From positions 1 to 64,000 of the forward strand of contig NZ_JANFLS010000001.1 in NCBI RefSeq assembly GCF_024385465.1: a DNA stretch of 64,000 nt, in the 5' to 3' direction. The first letter of the stretch is position 1; each line of letters opens with the position of its first letter. The position numbers were made by a program, and so were the translations under genes. Below are positions 27,866-40,500 of this stretch, one piece after another. The notes under the pieces were generated by a model. The model was not told the origin of the DNA. It worked only from the letters and a program-made list of their open reading frames with translations, and ran no database searches. Source of the DNA: Arthrobacter sp. zg-Y844 (lineage in GTDB: Bacteria; Actinomycetota; Actinomycetes; Actinomycetales; Micrococcaceae).

Positions 27866-29560
27866 ATGTTTTCAGCAGACAGTGTCCGGAAAGGCCGGTC
27901 CGTGAAGAAGCGCGCGTCCGCCCTTACCGCCGGCCTCGCCCTGAGCGCGCTTGTGCTTTCGGGCTGCGCCCAAAGCAACCGCGAGGAAGGGGCCGACGGC
28001 GGCTCCAGTGACGTGGACGGCACCTTCGTTTTCGCCGCTTCATCCGATCCCAAATCCCTGGACCCCGCCTTCGCGTCCGACGGCGAGTCCTTCCGCGTCA
28101 GCCGCCAGATCTTCGAAGGCCTTGTCGGCGTCGAACCCGGCACCGCGGACCCGGCCCCGCTGCTGGCGAAGTCGTGGGAGGCTTCGGAAGACGGCATGAC
28201 CTACACGTTCGACCTCGAAGAGGGCGTCAAGTTCCACGACGGCACCGATTTCAATGCCGAAGCGGTCTGCGCCAACTTTGACCGCTGGTACAACTTCACC
28301 GGCATCCAGCAGGCCGAAAGCCAGGCCTACTACTACGGCATGCTGTTCAAGGGCTTCTCGGACACACCCGAAGAGGCAACCTACAAGTCCTGCGAAGCGA
28401 CCTCGGATGCCGAAGCCGTGATTACGCTGAACAAGCCCTTCGCCGGCTTTGTTGCCGCGCTCTCGCTGCCTGCATTCAGCATGCAGAGCCCGGCCGCCCT
28501 GGAGGAATTCGGCGCCAACAACTCCTCGGGCACGGCCGAAGCCCCCGAGCTGACCGAATACGCCAAGGAACACCCCACCGGCACCGGTCCCTACAAGTTC
28601 GACGGCTGGGACGTGGGCAACCAGCTCACCCTGTCCCTGAACGAGGATTACTGGGGCGGCGACGACGCCCAGGTCACCGACATCATCTTCCGCGTCATCG
28701 ACGATCCGCAGGCCCGCCGCCAGTCGCTGGAGTCCGGCGACATTGACGGCTACGACCTCGTGGCCCCCGCCGACACCGAGGCACTGGCCGACGCCGGCTT
28801 CAAGGTGATCCCGCGCGATCCGTTCACCATCCTGTACCTGGGCATCAACCAGCAGGTGCCCGAGCTGGCCGACCCCAAGGTCCGCCAGGCCATTGCGCAC
28901 GCCATCGACAAGGAAGCACTGGTCAGCCAGACCCTGCCCGAGGGCACCAAGGTGGCCACCCAGTTCATCCCCGACGTCGTCAACGGCTACAACGAAGACG
29001 TCACCACGTACGAATACGACCCGGCAAAGGCCAAGTCCCTGCTGGCCGAAGCCGGCTACCCGGACGGTTTCACCGTGCAGTTCAACTACCCCACCGGAGT
29101 CTCCCGGCCGTACATGCCCACGCCTGAGCAGGTCTTCACCAACCTGAGCGCGCAGCTGGCTGAAGTCGGCATCACGGTCACCCCCCAGTCGGACAAGTGG
29201 TCCCCGGACTACCTCGACCGCGTGCAGGCAGGCTCCGATCACGGCCTGCACCTGCTGGGCTGGACCGGCGACTACAACGACACGGACAACTTCGTAGGCG
29301 TGTTCTTCGGCCAGGAGAAGCCCGAGTTCGGCTTCAACAACCCGGAGATCTTCAACGCGCTGGAAGAGGCACGCCAGGTTTCCACCCTCGAGGAGCAGAC
29401 CCCGCTCTACGAGCAGATCAATGAGGACATCGCCCAGTTCGTGCCGGCCATCCCGCTGGCACACCCGGCGCCGTCGCTCGCCTTCTCCGAGCGGGTCGAG
29501 TCCTACCCGGCCAGCCCGGTGAACGACGAAGTCTTCAGCGAAATCAAGCTCTCCAAGTAA
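27866..29560 (+). CDS. Peptide ABC transporter substrate-binding lipoprotein (first)
   Basis: A 564-residue extracytoplasmic solute-binding protein of family 5 (DppA/OppA). It has a lipoprotein signal peptide with a lipobox at LSGC (Cys about residue 33), a short Ser/Asp/Gly linker and then the full binding domain with SDPKSLDPAFASD and YTFDLEEGVKFHDG. It probably delivers peptides to the permeases encoded just downstream. ATG 27866 has GAGGAG 10 bases upstream; a GTG at 27902 gives a tighter signal peptide and is an alternative. Its paralogue lies at 34129. A CRP-like site is 130 bases upstream. Confidence 0.92.
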   Translation: MFSADSVRKGRSVKKRASALTAGLALSALVLSGCAQSNREEGADGGSSDVDGTFVFAASSDPKSLDPAFASDGESFRVSRQIFEGLVGVEPGTADPAPLLAKSWEASEDGMTYTFDLEEGVKFHDGTDFNAEAVCANFDRWYNFTGIQQAESQAYYYGMLFKGFSDTPEEATYKSCEATSDAEAVITLNKPFAGFVAALSLPAFSMQSPAALEEFGANNSSGTAEAPELTEYAKEHPTGTGPYKFDGWDVGNQLTLSLNEDYWGGDDAQVTDIIFRVIDDPQARRQSLESGDIDGYDLVAPADTEALADAGFKVIPRDPFTILYLGINQQVPELADPKVRQAIAHAIDKEALVSQTLPEGTKVATQFIPDVVNGYNEDVTTYEYDPAKAKSLLAEAGYPDGFTVQFNYPTGVSRPYMPTPEQVFTNLSAQLAEVGITVTPQSDKWSPDYLDRVQAGSDHGLHLLGWTGDYNDTDNFVGVFFGQEKPEFGFNNPEIFNALEEARQVSTLEEQTPLYEQINEDIAQFVPAIPLAHPAPSLAFSERVESYPASPVNDEVFSEIKLSK

Positions 29561-29662
29561 CACCTAAGCGGAGGCCGGGGACCCCGCGGGGTCCCCGGCC
29601 TCCTACGCGCCTCGACTTTTCCTCCCCAGATCCTCCAGCCCCACGGCTGGGAAAGGACACTC

Positions 29663-30667
29663 GTGCTACGAGTCATCGGCAAACGCCTTCTTATGCTGAT
29701 CCCCACCCTGATCGGCCTTTCGATCCTGCTGTTCCTGTGGGTCCGCAACCTGCCCGGCGGTCCGGCCACCGCCCTGCTCGGTGACAAGGCCTCCCCCGAA
29801 GCCATCGCCAACATCAACAAGGCCTACGGCTTTGACCGCCCGCTGATCGAGCAGTACTTCACCTATGTCGGAAAGCTGCTTAAGGGCGACTTCGGTACCT
29901 CAATCGTCACCGGGCGCCCGGTGCTGGAGGAATTCGCCACCCGCTTTCCCGCCACCGTGGAGCTGGCGGTCGTGGCGCTTATCTTCGCGATCGGCATCGG
30001 CATCCCGCTGGGTTATCTGGCCGCCCGCCATTACGGACGTTTCTGGGACCACTCCTCGGTGGTCCTGTCCCTGATCGGCATCACCGTCCCGGTGTTCTTC
30101 CTCGCCTTCATCCTCAAATGGGTGCTGGCCATCCAGCTGGGCTGGTTCCCCACCGACGGGCGCCAGGATCCACGCATCGATGCCACGCATGTTACCGACT
30201 TCTACGTTTTGGACGGTCTGCTCACCCGGGAATGGGACGCGTCCTGGGACGCCGTCATGCATCTGGTGCTTCCCGCCATCGCCCTCGGGACCATTCCGCT
30301 GGCGATCATCGTGCGCATTACCAGGGCATCGGTCCTGGAGGTCCAGGGCGCCGACTATGTCCGCACAGCCCGCGCCAAAGGATTGATGGAGAAGACCATC
30401 CGCGGCCGTTTTGTGCTGCGCAACGCCATGCTGCCGGTAACCACCACCATCGGCCTGCAGACCGGCCTGCTGATCTCCGGCGCAGTGCTGACCGAGACCG
30501 TCTTCGCGTTCAGCGGTATCGGCAGGTTCCTGAGGGACGCGATCTTCGCCCTCGACTATCCCGTCCTGCAGGGATTCATTGTCTTCATTGCCGTGGCATA
30601 TTCACTGATCAACCTGCTGGTTGACGTGTCCTACGGCTTCATCGATCCAAGGGTGCGTGTCCAGTGA
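29663..30667 (+). CDS. dppB: Peptide ABC transporter permease, DppB type
   Basis: A 334-residue membrane permease with about six helices. A first helix near residues 9-28 is followed by an extracytoplasmic part. The ATPase-contact EAA loop is seen as DYVRTARAKGLMEKTI near residue 235, followed by RNAMLPVTTTIGLQ. This is the DppB/OppB type of the family. The GTG start 29663 follows GGAAAGGAC. Its last four bases overlap the next permease gene (GTGA), so the pair is coupled. Confidence 0.94.
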   Translation: MLRVIGKRLLMLIPTLIGLSILLFLWVRNLPGGPATALLGDKASPEAIANINKAYGFDRPLIEQYFTYVGKLLKGDFGTSIVTGRPVLEEFATRFPATVELAVVALIFAIGIGIPLGYLAARHYGRFWDHSSVVLSLIGITVPVFFLAFILKWVLAIQLGWFPTDGRQDPRIDATHVTDFYVLDGLLTREWDASWDAVMHLVLPAIALGTIPLAIIVRITRASVLEVQGADYVRTARAKGLMEKTIRGRFVLRNAMLPVTTTIGLQTGLLISGAVLTETVFAFSGIGRFLRDAIFALDYPVLQGFIVFIAVAYSLINLLVDVSYGFIDPRVRVQ

Positions 30668-31608
30668 GTACTACTCTGCCCCCCGCAGCCGGCGGGTCCA
30701 TCCTTCCCGACGGTGCTCCCACCGCCAAGCCCGCCACCGGAAGCGGGATGTGGAAAGACGCTTTCCGCCGCCTGCGCCGCAACCCTGCCGCCGTCGCCGG
30801 CGCCGTCATCGTGGGGCTGTTCATATTGGTGGCCATCCTCGCCCCGCTGCTTGCCCCCTTTGGCGGCGACGACCTCCCCGGCCGTACGGAGATCACCCCC
30901 ACGAACATCCCCGGACCGGGAGACATTGACGGTTATCCCCTGGGCCTGGACCGTTTCGGCGGCGATGTCCTCTCCAAGCTGATCTGGGGTGCCCGCGCGT
31001 CGCTGATCATCGGCGTAGTGTCCACGGCGCTGGGCCTGGCCGGCGGAGTGCTGCTCGGGGTCATCGCCGGCGGCCTGGGCGGCTGGGTGGACAGCGTGAT
31101 CATGCGCTTTGTCGACATCCTGCTCTCCGTACCGAACCTGCTGCTCGCCGTGAGCATTGCCGCCCTCCTGGGCCAAAGTTCCCTGGCAATCATGATTGCC
31201 ATCGGTGTCTCACAGGTACCTATCTTCGCCCGGCTCCTGCGGTCGTCAATGATCTCCCAGCGCAGCGCCGACTACATCCTGTCTGCGCAGACCCTGGGGC
31301 TAAGCCGGCGGACCATCACCATGAGCCACCTGCTGCCCAACAGCATGGGTCCGCTGATCGTGCAGGCCACCCTCACCCTGGCGACAGCGGTCATCGACGC
31401 CGCCGCGCTGGCCTTCCTGGGCCTCGGCGGCGGCCTGCCGCAGACCGCCGAGTGGGGCCGGATGCTTACCTACGCACAGGCCGAACTGGCCGTGGCACCG
31501 CAGCTGGCCTTCCTCCCCGGTATCTGCATTGCCATCACCGCGCTTGGCTTCACCCTGCTGGGCGAGTCCCTCCGTGAGGCCTTGGACCCCAAGACACGGC
31601 GAAAGTAA
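30664..31608 (+). CDS. dppC: Peptide ABC transporter permease, DppC type
   Basis: A 314-residue partner permease. An N-terminal cytoplasmic stretch and first helix (AGAVIVGLFILVAILAPLLAP, about 45-65) precede the BPD_transp_1 domain. The EAA loop has YILSAQTLGLSRRTI, and the typical GPLIVQATLTLATAVIDAAALAFLGLG region closes it. It overlaps dppB by 4 bases. The operon ends in a strong bidirectional terminator. The ATPase for this system is most likely the fused protein encoded 700 bases away on the opposite strand. Confidence 0.94.
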   Translation: MSTTLPPAAGGSILPDGAPTAKPATGSGMWKDAFRRLRRNPAAVAGAVIVGLFILVAILAPLLAPFGGDDLPGRTEITPTNIPGPGDIDGYPLGLDRFGGDVLSKLIWGARASLIIGVVSTALGLAGGVLLGVIAGGLGGWVDSVIMRFVDILLSVPNLLLAVSIAALLGQSSLAIMIAIGVSQVPIFARLLRSSMISQRSADYILSAQTLGLSRRTITMSHLLPNSMGPLIVQATLTLATAVIDAAALAFLGLGGGLPQTAEWGRMLTYAQAELAVAPQLAFLPGICIAITALGFTLLGESLREALDPKTRRK

Positions 31609-31633
31609 CCAGCGCGGACGGCAATGCCTCCGT

Positions 31634-31675
31634 CAACGAAGAAGGGCCCTCCGTTTGGAGGGCCCTTCTTCGTTG
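31634..31675. terminator. Bidirectional terminator between dppC and the TPR gene
   Basis: A perfect 19-bp inverted repeat of CAACGAAGAAGGGCCCTCC around GTTT, between convergent genes. T-rich ends on both strands fit termination in both directions. Confidence 0.9.
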
Positions 31676-31676
31676 A

Positions 31677-31730
31677 CCGGCTTCGTTGGCCCGGCTTCGT
31701 TGGCCCGGCGTCGTTGTCCGGCTTGGTTGG
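31677..31730. repeat. Imperfect 13-14 bp tandem repeat
   Basis: Four units of CCGGCTTCGTTGGC or a variant follow directly on the terminator stem, whose last bases also resemble the unit. They lie between the terminator and the stop of the TPR gene and are non-coding. Confidence 0.7.
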
Positions 31731-31742
31731 CCGGGTACGGGT

Positions 31743-32279
31743 TTAGGCGGGGTGGCCGGCCCCGCCGTCGAGCGAAGCGAGGTAAGCCGCGTTGCCGTGC
31801 AGCGCCGGGAGATACCGTTCCAGGTCTTCCGAGGAAACATTCTCCGCGAGCAGGACCAGGAGACCGGCGAGCGCCGCGTTCGCTTTGCCCGCGGCATGCA
31901 GGGTCAGGGCCTCGAAGACCCCCAGCGACACTGATCCGGGAAAGCTCTGCCGGGCGCGGGCGAAGACCGCCAGCGATTCCTCCGAGCGCCCGAGCAGCCG
32001 CAGGGTGCTGCCGTACTGCAGATAGCAGCGCCGCAGCACATCGCCTTCCAGGCCCAGCGCCAGCGCCTGTTCGTAGTATCCGGCAGCCGTTGCCTCTTCC
32101 CCTGCCGTGTCATAGGCGCCGCCCACTTCATAGCGGACGCGGGCATTGTCCGGATAGCGGTCCCGGACATCCAGCAGCGCCGCGATGGTGGGGGCCATGT
32201 CCTCCCGGTTCCGGGCTGCGAGCAGCTGCCGCAGCTCTGCTTCCAGGTCCGCTGCGGAACCCGCCGGCGTTTCAGCCAT
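31743..32279 (-). CDS. Tetratricopeptide-repeat protein
   Basis: A 178-residue soluble helical protein made of about four TPR-like helix pairs, such as YEVGGAYDTAGEEATAAGYYEQALALG. TPR proteins are protein-binding scaffolds. It starts 2 bases after the stop of the fused dipeptide ATPase gene, so it is likely co-transcribed and translated with it. No signal peptide. The partner is unknown; the gene order suggests a link to peptide uptake but no motif confirms this. Confidence 0.8.
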   Translation of the reverse strand: MAETPAGSAADLEAELRQLLAARNREDMAPTIAALLDVRDRYPDNARVRYEVGGAYDTAGEEATAAGYYEQALALGLEGDVLRRCYLQYGSTLRLLGRSEESLAVFARARQSFPGSVSLGVFEALTLHAAGKANAALAGLLVLLAENVSSEDLERYLPALHGNAAYLASLDGGAGHPA

Positions 32280-32281
32280 GG

Positions 32282-34003
<1,722 letters not shown>

Positions 34004-34128
34004 TTCCCCATCCTGCCCCACTCGCGCCCCTTGTGACGCGTGTCTCACAGCGGTTTACCGGTTTTTAATCATTTAGAATGAAGAATCACTGAAAAATGAG
34101 GGATGGAGCGTCCCGGAGGAGTATTACC

Positions 34129-35853
34129 GTGACCAAATCCGGCACCGCTAAATCCGGCCCTGCCAAAGATCCAGGCACCGGATCCGGCGCTCCCGCCCTT
34201 TCCCGACGCTCCGTCATCCGTGCCGGGGCGGTGGCTGCGGCGTTTATGCTCGCCGGCTGCACTGCCGAAGCTGATTCTCCCACCCCCACTCCCACACCCA
34301 CGGCAACCGGTCCGGCGGGCCCCAATGAGCGGTTCACCTTTGCGACGGCGGCCCGCCCGGTCACGTTGGACCCCGCGCTTGCTGCGGATACCGAGTCCTA
34401 CCGGGTGACCCGGCAGGTTTTGGAAGGCCTGGTAGGAGTTGACGCCCTGACCTCGGCACCGATTCCCCTGCTGGCAAAGAGCTGGACCAAGTCCGAGGAC
34501 CGCAGGACGTACACGTTTGACCTGCGGCGCGACGTCACGTTCCACGACGGCGAGCCCTTCAACGCAGAAGCCGTGCGCCGGAACTTCGAACGCTGGTACA
34601 CGCTGCCGGAATCCGTGCGCAACGACTCCCTCATGTACAGATCCGTCTTCCGGGGGTTCTCGGACTCCCCGAAGACCGCGGTCTACCGCGAATGCGTAGT
34701 GGAGGACGAGTTCACGGTGCGGGTGGAGCTTACCGAGCCGCTCGACAGCTTCATTCCCGCCCTGGCCGCTCCGGCGTTCGCCATGTCTTCCCCGAAGGCC
34801 CTGGCTGACGCCACGGCCGATGCCCTCACCCAGGAACGCAATGGCCGGAACATCTCGGCCTACGGCGCACATCCGGTGGGCACCGGGCCGTTCCAGTTCG
34901 TCAGCTGGAACGAGGACACCGTGGAGCTGGCAGCGTACCCGGACTACTGGGGCGAAGCCGGACAGATCGGCACGGTTGTCTTCAAGACTCTTTCCAGCCC
35001 CGAGGGCCGGCTGCGGGCGCTGAAAAAGGGCGAGGTGGACGGCTATGACCTGGTAACCGTCAACGACGTCGGCGACCTGGCCCGCAACGGCCTGCAGATC
35101 CAGCAGCGGGATCCGTATTCCATCCTCTATCTGGGCATCAACTCCAATTTCCCCGGGATGGACAACGTACTGATCCGCCGGGCGGTCGCCCATGCCATCG
35201 ACAAGCCCGCAGTGTTGGACGGCCTGTTCCTCAACGGCACCAAGACCGCCAACCAGTTCCTTCCGCAGAAGCTGGGCCTGACCTCCGACACCGTTGCCGG
35301 CTATGGGTACGACGTCGACAAGGCCCGTGAGCTGCTCACGGAAGCCGGCTACGACGGGCGCGAGCTGCCCTTCTACTACCCCCGCCGCGTCACCCGCAGC
35401 TACCTGCCCGCCCCGGAACGCGTCTATGCCAGGCTCAGCAGCCAGCTCACCGCAGCCGGCTTCAACATCCGTCCGGTCCCCGTGGACTGGTCCGAGGGCT
35501 ACCTGGAGAAGGTCCAGGGCAAGGAGGACCGGGCCTTCCACCTGCTGGGGCTTGCCGGGACCTACGAGGCCGGGGACAACTTTGTCGGAACCCTGTTTGG
35601 CCGGTATACCGACGAATTTTCCTATAACGATCCCGAGGTTTTCAGCGGCATCGCAAAAGCGCGGAGCCTCGTGGAAGGCCAGGAACAGACCGACGCCTAC
35701 CGGGCCATTACCGACCGGATTGCCGAACGCGTGCCGGCGGTTCCCCTCGCCTTCCCGATTTCCGCCCTTGCGCTGTCTCCCCGCGTGGCCGGCTATCCCA
35801 CCAGCCCCGTCCTCCACGAAGTGTTCAACCGGATAACGCTGGCCGATCGCTGA
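34129..35853 (+). CDS. Peptide ABC transporter substrate-binding lipoprotein (second)
   Basis: A 574-residue family 5 solute-binding protein. The signal region has a twin-arginine-like SRRSVIR followed by the lipobox LAGC, so it may be a Tat-exported lipoprotein, and then a Pro/Thr linker ([10 protein letters not shown]). The binding domain shares long stretches with the first binding protein, e.g. EGLVGV, PLLAKSW, FHDG and FNAEAV. GTG 34129 is preceded by GGAGGA at eight bases, better than the ATG at 34096. It is divergent from the ATPase gene and has no permease of its own, so it probably shares the dppBC pair. Confidence 0.92.
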   Translation: MTKSGTAKSGPAKDPGTGSGAPALSRRSVIRAGAVAAAFMLAGCTAEADSPTPTPTPTATGPAGPNERFTFATAARPVTLDPALAADTESYRVTRQVLEGLVGVDALTSAPIPLLAKSWTKSEDRRTYTFDLRRDVTFHDGEPFNAEAVRRNFERWYTLPESVRNDSLMYRSVFRGFSDSPKTAVYRECVVEDEFTVRVELTEPLDSFIPALAAPAFAMSSPKALADATADALTQERNGRNISAYGAHPVGTGPFQFVSWNEDTVELAAYPDYWGEAGQIGTVVFKTLSSPEGRLRALKKGEVDGYDLVTVNDVGDLARNGLQIQQRDPYSILYLGINSNFPGMDNVLIRRAVAHAIDKPAVLDGLFLNGTKTANQFLPQKLGLTSDTVAGYGYDVDKARELLTEAGYDGRELPFYYPRRVTRSYLPAPERVYARLSSQLTAAGFNIRPVPVDWSEGYLEKVQGKEDRAFHLLGLAGTYEAGDNFVGTLFGRYTDEFSYNDPEVFSGIAKARSLVEGQEQTDAYRAITDRIAERVPAVPLAFPISALALSPRVAGYPTSPVLHEVFNRITLADR

Positions 35854-35957
35854 GTCCGACCCCTCCCGCGGAAGGGCTACGGGCAGCGATAATTTTAGGA
35901 AGACATGTGGTCGGGGATACGCTTCTAGGGCTAGCGCCCACGCGACTGGAGAACAAG

Positions 35958-37448
35958 TTGACTGCTAATAGCCCGGCGGATAATTCCGCAACGAAAACTG
36001 ATGTACTGCTGATCGGCGGCGGCATCATGAGCGCCACCCTTGGTGCGTTCCTGAAGCAACTCCAGCCCGATTGGGACATTTCCCTCTACGAGCGCCTTGA
36101 CCGGGCGGGGCTGGAAAGCTCCGATCCCTGGAACAACGCGGGAACCGGCCACGCCGCGCTCTGCGAACTGAACTACAGCCCGGCCGCGGCCGACGGCTCC
36201 GTTGACCCGGCGAAGGCGGTGGGCATCAACGAGCAGTTCCAGGTTTCCCGGCAGTTCTGGTCGCATCTGGTGTCTGCAGGCCACATCTCCAACAACTTCA
36301 TCAACCCGCTGCCGCACATGAGCTTCGTCTGGGGTGACGCGCATTCCGAGTACCTGCGCCGCCGCTACGAGTCGCTGAGCGCACAGCCCCTGTTCAAGAC
36401 CATGGAGTTCTCCGAGGACCCGGCCAAACTGGCTGAATGGGCACCCCTGATCATGGAAGGCCGCGACCCGTCACAGCGCGTCGCTGCCTCGCGCGTCGCC
36501 GGAGGCACCGACGTCGACTTCGGTGCGCTGACCCGCGAACTGACCAACTACCTCGGCGCCAACGGCGTGAACCTGCACTTCGGCCACGAGGTCGGCAACG
36601 TGTCCCGCTCTTCCACCGGCGGCTGGGATGTGAAGGTCAAGGACCGTGCCAGCGGCACCACCCGCACCGTCTCCGCCCGCTTCGTCTTCATCGGCGGCGG
36701 CGGCGGAGCCCTGCACCTGCTCCAGGCATCCGGCATCCCCGAGGGCAAGGGCTTCGGCGGCTTCCCGGTCTCCGGCCAGTTCCTGCGCTCCACGGACGAT
36801 TCGATCATTTCCCGGCACAACGCCAAGGTGTACGGCCAGGCCTCGGTCGGCGCCCCGCCCATGTCCGTGCCCCACCTGGACACCCGCTTCGTGAACGGGA
36901 AGCGTTCGCTGCTGTTCGGCCCGTACGGCGGCTTCTCCCCCAAGTTCCTGAAGACCGGTTCCTACCTGGACCTGCCCCTTTCGGTCCGGCCGTCCAACCT
37001 GGTGCCCATGCTGGGTGTAGCCAAGGACAACATGAGCCTGGTCAAGTACCTCGTCACCGAGGTGATGAAGACCCGCGAAGGCAAGACGCAGGCACTCCAG
37101 GAATTCATGCCTTCGGCGAAGACCGAGGGCTGGGACCTCATCACGGCAGGCCAGCGCGTGCAGGTGATCAAGAAGGATCCGAAGAAGGGCGGTGTGCTGC
37201 AGTTCGGCACCGAACTCATCACTGCTGCCGACGGCTCCATCGGAGCCCTGCTGGGTGCTTCACCCGGCGCTTCCACGGCACCGCCCATCATGATCAACCT
37301 GCTCAAGCGCGCCTTCCCCCGCCAGTTCGACGGCTGGGAGCCGAAGATCAAGGAAATGATCCCGGGCTACGGCGTAAAGCTCAATGAGAACGAGCAGTTG
37401 GCGGCAGAGATTGAAGCCGACACCAACAAGGTCCTGGGACTTTCCTAG
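35958..37448 (+). CDS. mqo: Malate:quinone oxidoreductase
   Basis: A 496-residue FAD-dependent membrane-associated enzyme that oxidises malate to oxaloacetate and passes electrons to the quinone pool, feeding the respiratory chain. The FAD motif [13 protein letters not shown] is near residue 20 and the family signature [16 protein letters not shown]-like segment ([15 protein letters not shown]) follows. The likely start is TTG 35958, with TGGAGAA seven bases upstream, giving [13 protein letters not shown] at 35907 would add 17 residues with no clear role. It ends in a strong hairpin. Confidence 0.95.
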   Translation: MTANSPADNSATKTDVLLIGGGIMSATLGAFLKQLQPDWDISLYERLDRAGLESSDPWNNAGTGHAALCELNYSPAAADGSVDPAKAVGINEQFQVSRQFWSHLVSAGHISNNFINPLPHMSFVWGDAHSEYLRRRYESLSAQPLFKTMEFSEDPAKLAEWAPLIMEGRDPSQRVAASRVAGGTDVDFGALTRELTNYLGANGVNLHFGHEVGNVSRSSTGGWDVKVKDRASGTTRTVSARFVFIGGGGGALHLLQASGIPEGKGFGGFPVSGQFLRSTDDSIISRHNAKVYGQASVGAPPMSVPHLDTRFVNGKRSLLFGPYGGFSPKFLKTGSYLDLPLSVRPSNLVPMLGVAKDNMSLVKYLVTEVMKTREGKTQALQEFMPSAKTEGWDLITAGQRVQVIKKDPKKGGVLQFGTELITAADGSIGALLGASPGASTAPPIMINLLKRAFPRQFDGWEPKIKEMIPGYGVKLNENEQLAAEIEADTNKVLGLS

Positions 37449-37462
37449 CACCAGTTTTATCC

Positions 37463-37499
37463 GCGGCGCAGGTTCCCCTTCCGGGAGGACCTGCGCCGC
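37463..37499 (+). terminator. Hairpin downstream of mqo
   Basis: An 11-bp stem GCGGCGCAGGT and complement, with further CCCC/GGG pairing inside. It starts 15 bases after mqo. Confidence 0.75.
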
Positions 37500-37566
37500 A
37501 CAGCGATTTACGACGCCGGCACAGCCGCGTCGCCCAACTCCAGTTCGCCCTTCCTAAGGCAGGATC

Positions 37567-40500
37567 ATGGACCGTTTGGCCAAGCTGTCCCTCTCCAACC
37601 GGGCGCTTATTGCCCTGATCACGGTTTTCGTGGCTGTTTTCGGAGTCATTTCCATGACCTCCCTGAAACAGGAACTGATCCCGTCACTGGAGTTCCCGCA
37701 GATCAGCGTGATCACCGCTTTGCCGGGGGCCTCCCCCGATGTGGTTGATGCCCAAGTCAGCGAGCCGCTGGAAGGTGCGCTCACTGCAGTGGAAGGGCTC
37801 GAGTCGTCCACGGCCACTTCCCGCTCCGGCATCTCCACCATCAGCCTTACCTTTGCCTACGGCACCGATCTGGACCGCGCACGCGGCCAGGTGGACCGGG
37901 CCATTTCGAACTCCCGGCAGCTGCTTCCCGAAGACGTGAATCCGCAGTCGCTGGCCGGAAGCATCAGCGATTTCCCGATTGTTTACCTTGCCGTGTCCTC
38001 CGACGAGCCGCTCGCGGAGCTCAACGCCGACCTGCAGCGCCTGACCGTTCCCCGCCTGCAGAAGATCGAGGGCGTGCGTACCGCGGAGGTCACCGGCGGT
38101 GCCACCCGCCACGTAGCCATCCTGCCTGACAACGCCGCGCTTGCCGCCTCCGGGGTCACCCCGGCAGCCATCGTGGAGGCACTGGAAAACAGCGGTGCCC
38201 TCCTGCCGGCCGGAACGGTCCAGGAAGACGGCCGGACCCTGTCCATCCAGGTCGGCGCCCCGCTGGACAGCCTCGAGAAGATTTCCGCATTGCCGGTCGA
38301 GTCCACGGAATCGTCGCCCGGCAGCACTCCGGTCACCATCGGCGACGTGGCCTCGGTGGACGTCACCGAGGACGAGGCCAGCTCGATCACGCGCACCAAC
38401 GGCGAGGCCACGCTGGCCGTATCCATCACCAAGACGCCGGCCGGTGACACCGTGGGCATCTCCCACGAGGTCATGGACCTGCTGCCTTCCCTTCAGGATG
38501 AACTGGGCAACGGCGCCGTCTTTACGGTGATCTTCGACCAGGCACCGTTCATCGAAACATCCATCTCCGATCTCACCACCGAGGGCCTGCTCGGCCTTGG
38601 CTTTGCCGTGCTGGTGATCCTGGTCTTCCTGCTTTCCATCCGCTCCACGCTGGTCACCGCGGTTTCCATTCCGCTCTCCCTGCTGGTGACCTTCATCGGG
38701 CTGCTGGCCTTCGGCTACTCCCTGAACATCCTCACCCTCGGTGCGCTGACCATCGCGATCGGCCGGGTGGTGGATGACTCCATCGTGGTGATCGAAAACA
38801 TCAAGCGCCATCTGGGCTACGGCGAGGATAAACGTTCTGCCATCCTCACTGCCGTCCGCGAGGTTGCCGGTGCCGTCACGGCGTCGACCCTCACCACCGT
38901 GGCGGTATTTGCGCCCATCGCCTTTGTCGGCGGGCTCGCCGGCGAACTGTTCCGCCCCTTCGCTGTCACCACGTCCCTGGCGCTGCTGGCTTCGCTGCTG
39001 GTTTCCCTGACGATTGTGCCGGTGCTGGCGTACTGGTTCCTCAAGTCCACCCCTCCCGTGGCCGATCCGGCCGCGTACCGTGCCGAAGCGGAAGAACGGG
39101 AGTCCCGGACCTTCCTGCAGCGCGGTTACCTGCCGATCCTGCGCACCACCCAGCGCCATCCGGTCTACACGGTTACCGCCGGGCTGATCATCCTGGTGGC
39201 GACGGCGGCTTTGACCCCGCTGCTGCCCACCAACCTCCTGGGCGATACGGGGCAGAACACCTTCAGCGTGCGGCAGGAGCTGCCGGCGGGCACCTCCTTG
39301 GAACGCACTTCCGAGGCTGCCGGGGAGGTGGAACAGATCCTGGGTGACATCGAGGGCGTCAAGGACGTCCAGGTCACCATGGGCACTTCCACCTCCGGGC
39401 TGGCGGCGTTTACCGGCGGAGGCTCCTCGGTTGCGAACTTCACCGTCATCACCGAGGAAGGGGTGGACCAGGTGGCCCTGCGGGATACCGTGCGGTCCGC
39501 CCTTGAGGACGCCGACGACGCCGGAGAGGTCACCCTGGGCAGTACCGGCGGCGGTTTCGGCACGTCCAACACAGTGGATATTTCCCTGTCCGCCGGTGAC
39601 CCGTCGGAGCTGCAGCCGGCCAGCGACGCCATCGTTGAGGCGATGTCCGACCTGCCCGGCGTCGCCGAGGCGAGCAGCAACCTCTCATCGTCCCAGCCGG
39701 TGGTGCAGGTCAGCATCGACCGGGGCAAGGCTGTTGCTGCCGGCCTGAACGAGCAGCAGATCGCCGGGCTGGTCGCCTCCACGATCAGCCCGCTGCCGGC
39801 CGGGACGGTCCGTCTGGGCACCGATGACCTGCCGGTGCTCATCGGCGAGGGTACCCCCATCACGTCCTTGGAGCAGTTGAACGGCATTTCCGTGCCGGCC
39901 GGCTCCGGCTCCGTGCCGTTGAGCGCGCTGGCCACGGTCGAAGAGGTGGAGGTGCCGACGTCGGTCTCCTCCTCCGGCGGCGAACGCACCGCCGTCGTCT
40001 CCGTCTCTCCCGACGGCGACAACCTTGGTGCCACCATCACCGAAGTCCAGTCACGGCTGGCGGAAGTCGACCTTCCGACCAGCGTCACGGCCGAGCTCAG
40101 CGGTGCTGCCACCCAGCAGAACGAATCCTTTACGCAGCTGGGGCTGGCCCTGCTTGCAGCCATTGCCATCGTCTACGTGATCATGGTGGCGACCTTCAAA
40201 TCCCTGCTGCAGCCGCTGATCCTGCTGGTCTCCATTCCGTTCGCGGCCACCGGTGCCGTTCTGCTGCTGCTCCTGACCGGGGTTCCGCTGGGACTTCCGT
40301 CCTTGGTGGGCATGTTGATGCTGGTGGGCATTGTGGTTACCAACGCGATTGTGCTGATGGACCTGATAAATCAGTACCGGCAGCCTCGGGGCAATGAACC
40401 CGGCATGAACGTGGAGGATGCCATCTTCCGCGGCGCCCGGCAGCGCCTGCGCCCGATCCTCATGACCGCTCTGGCCACCGTCTTTGCGCTGACGCCGATG

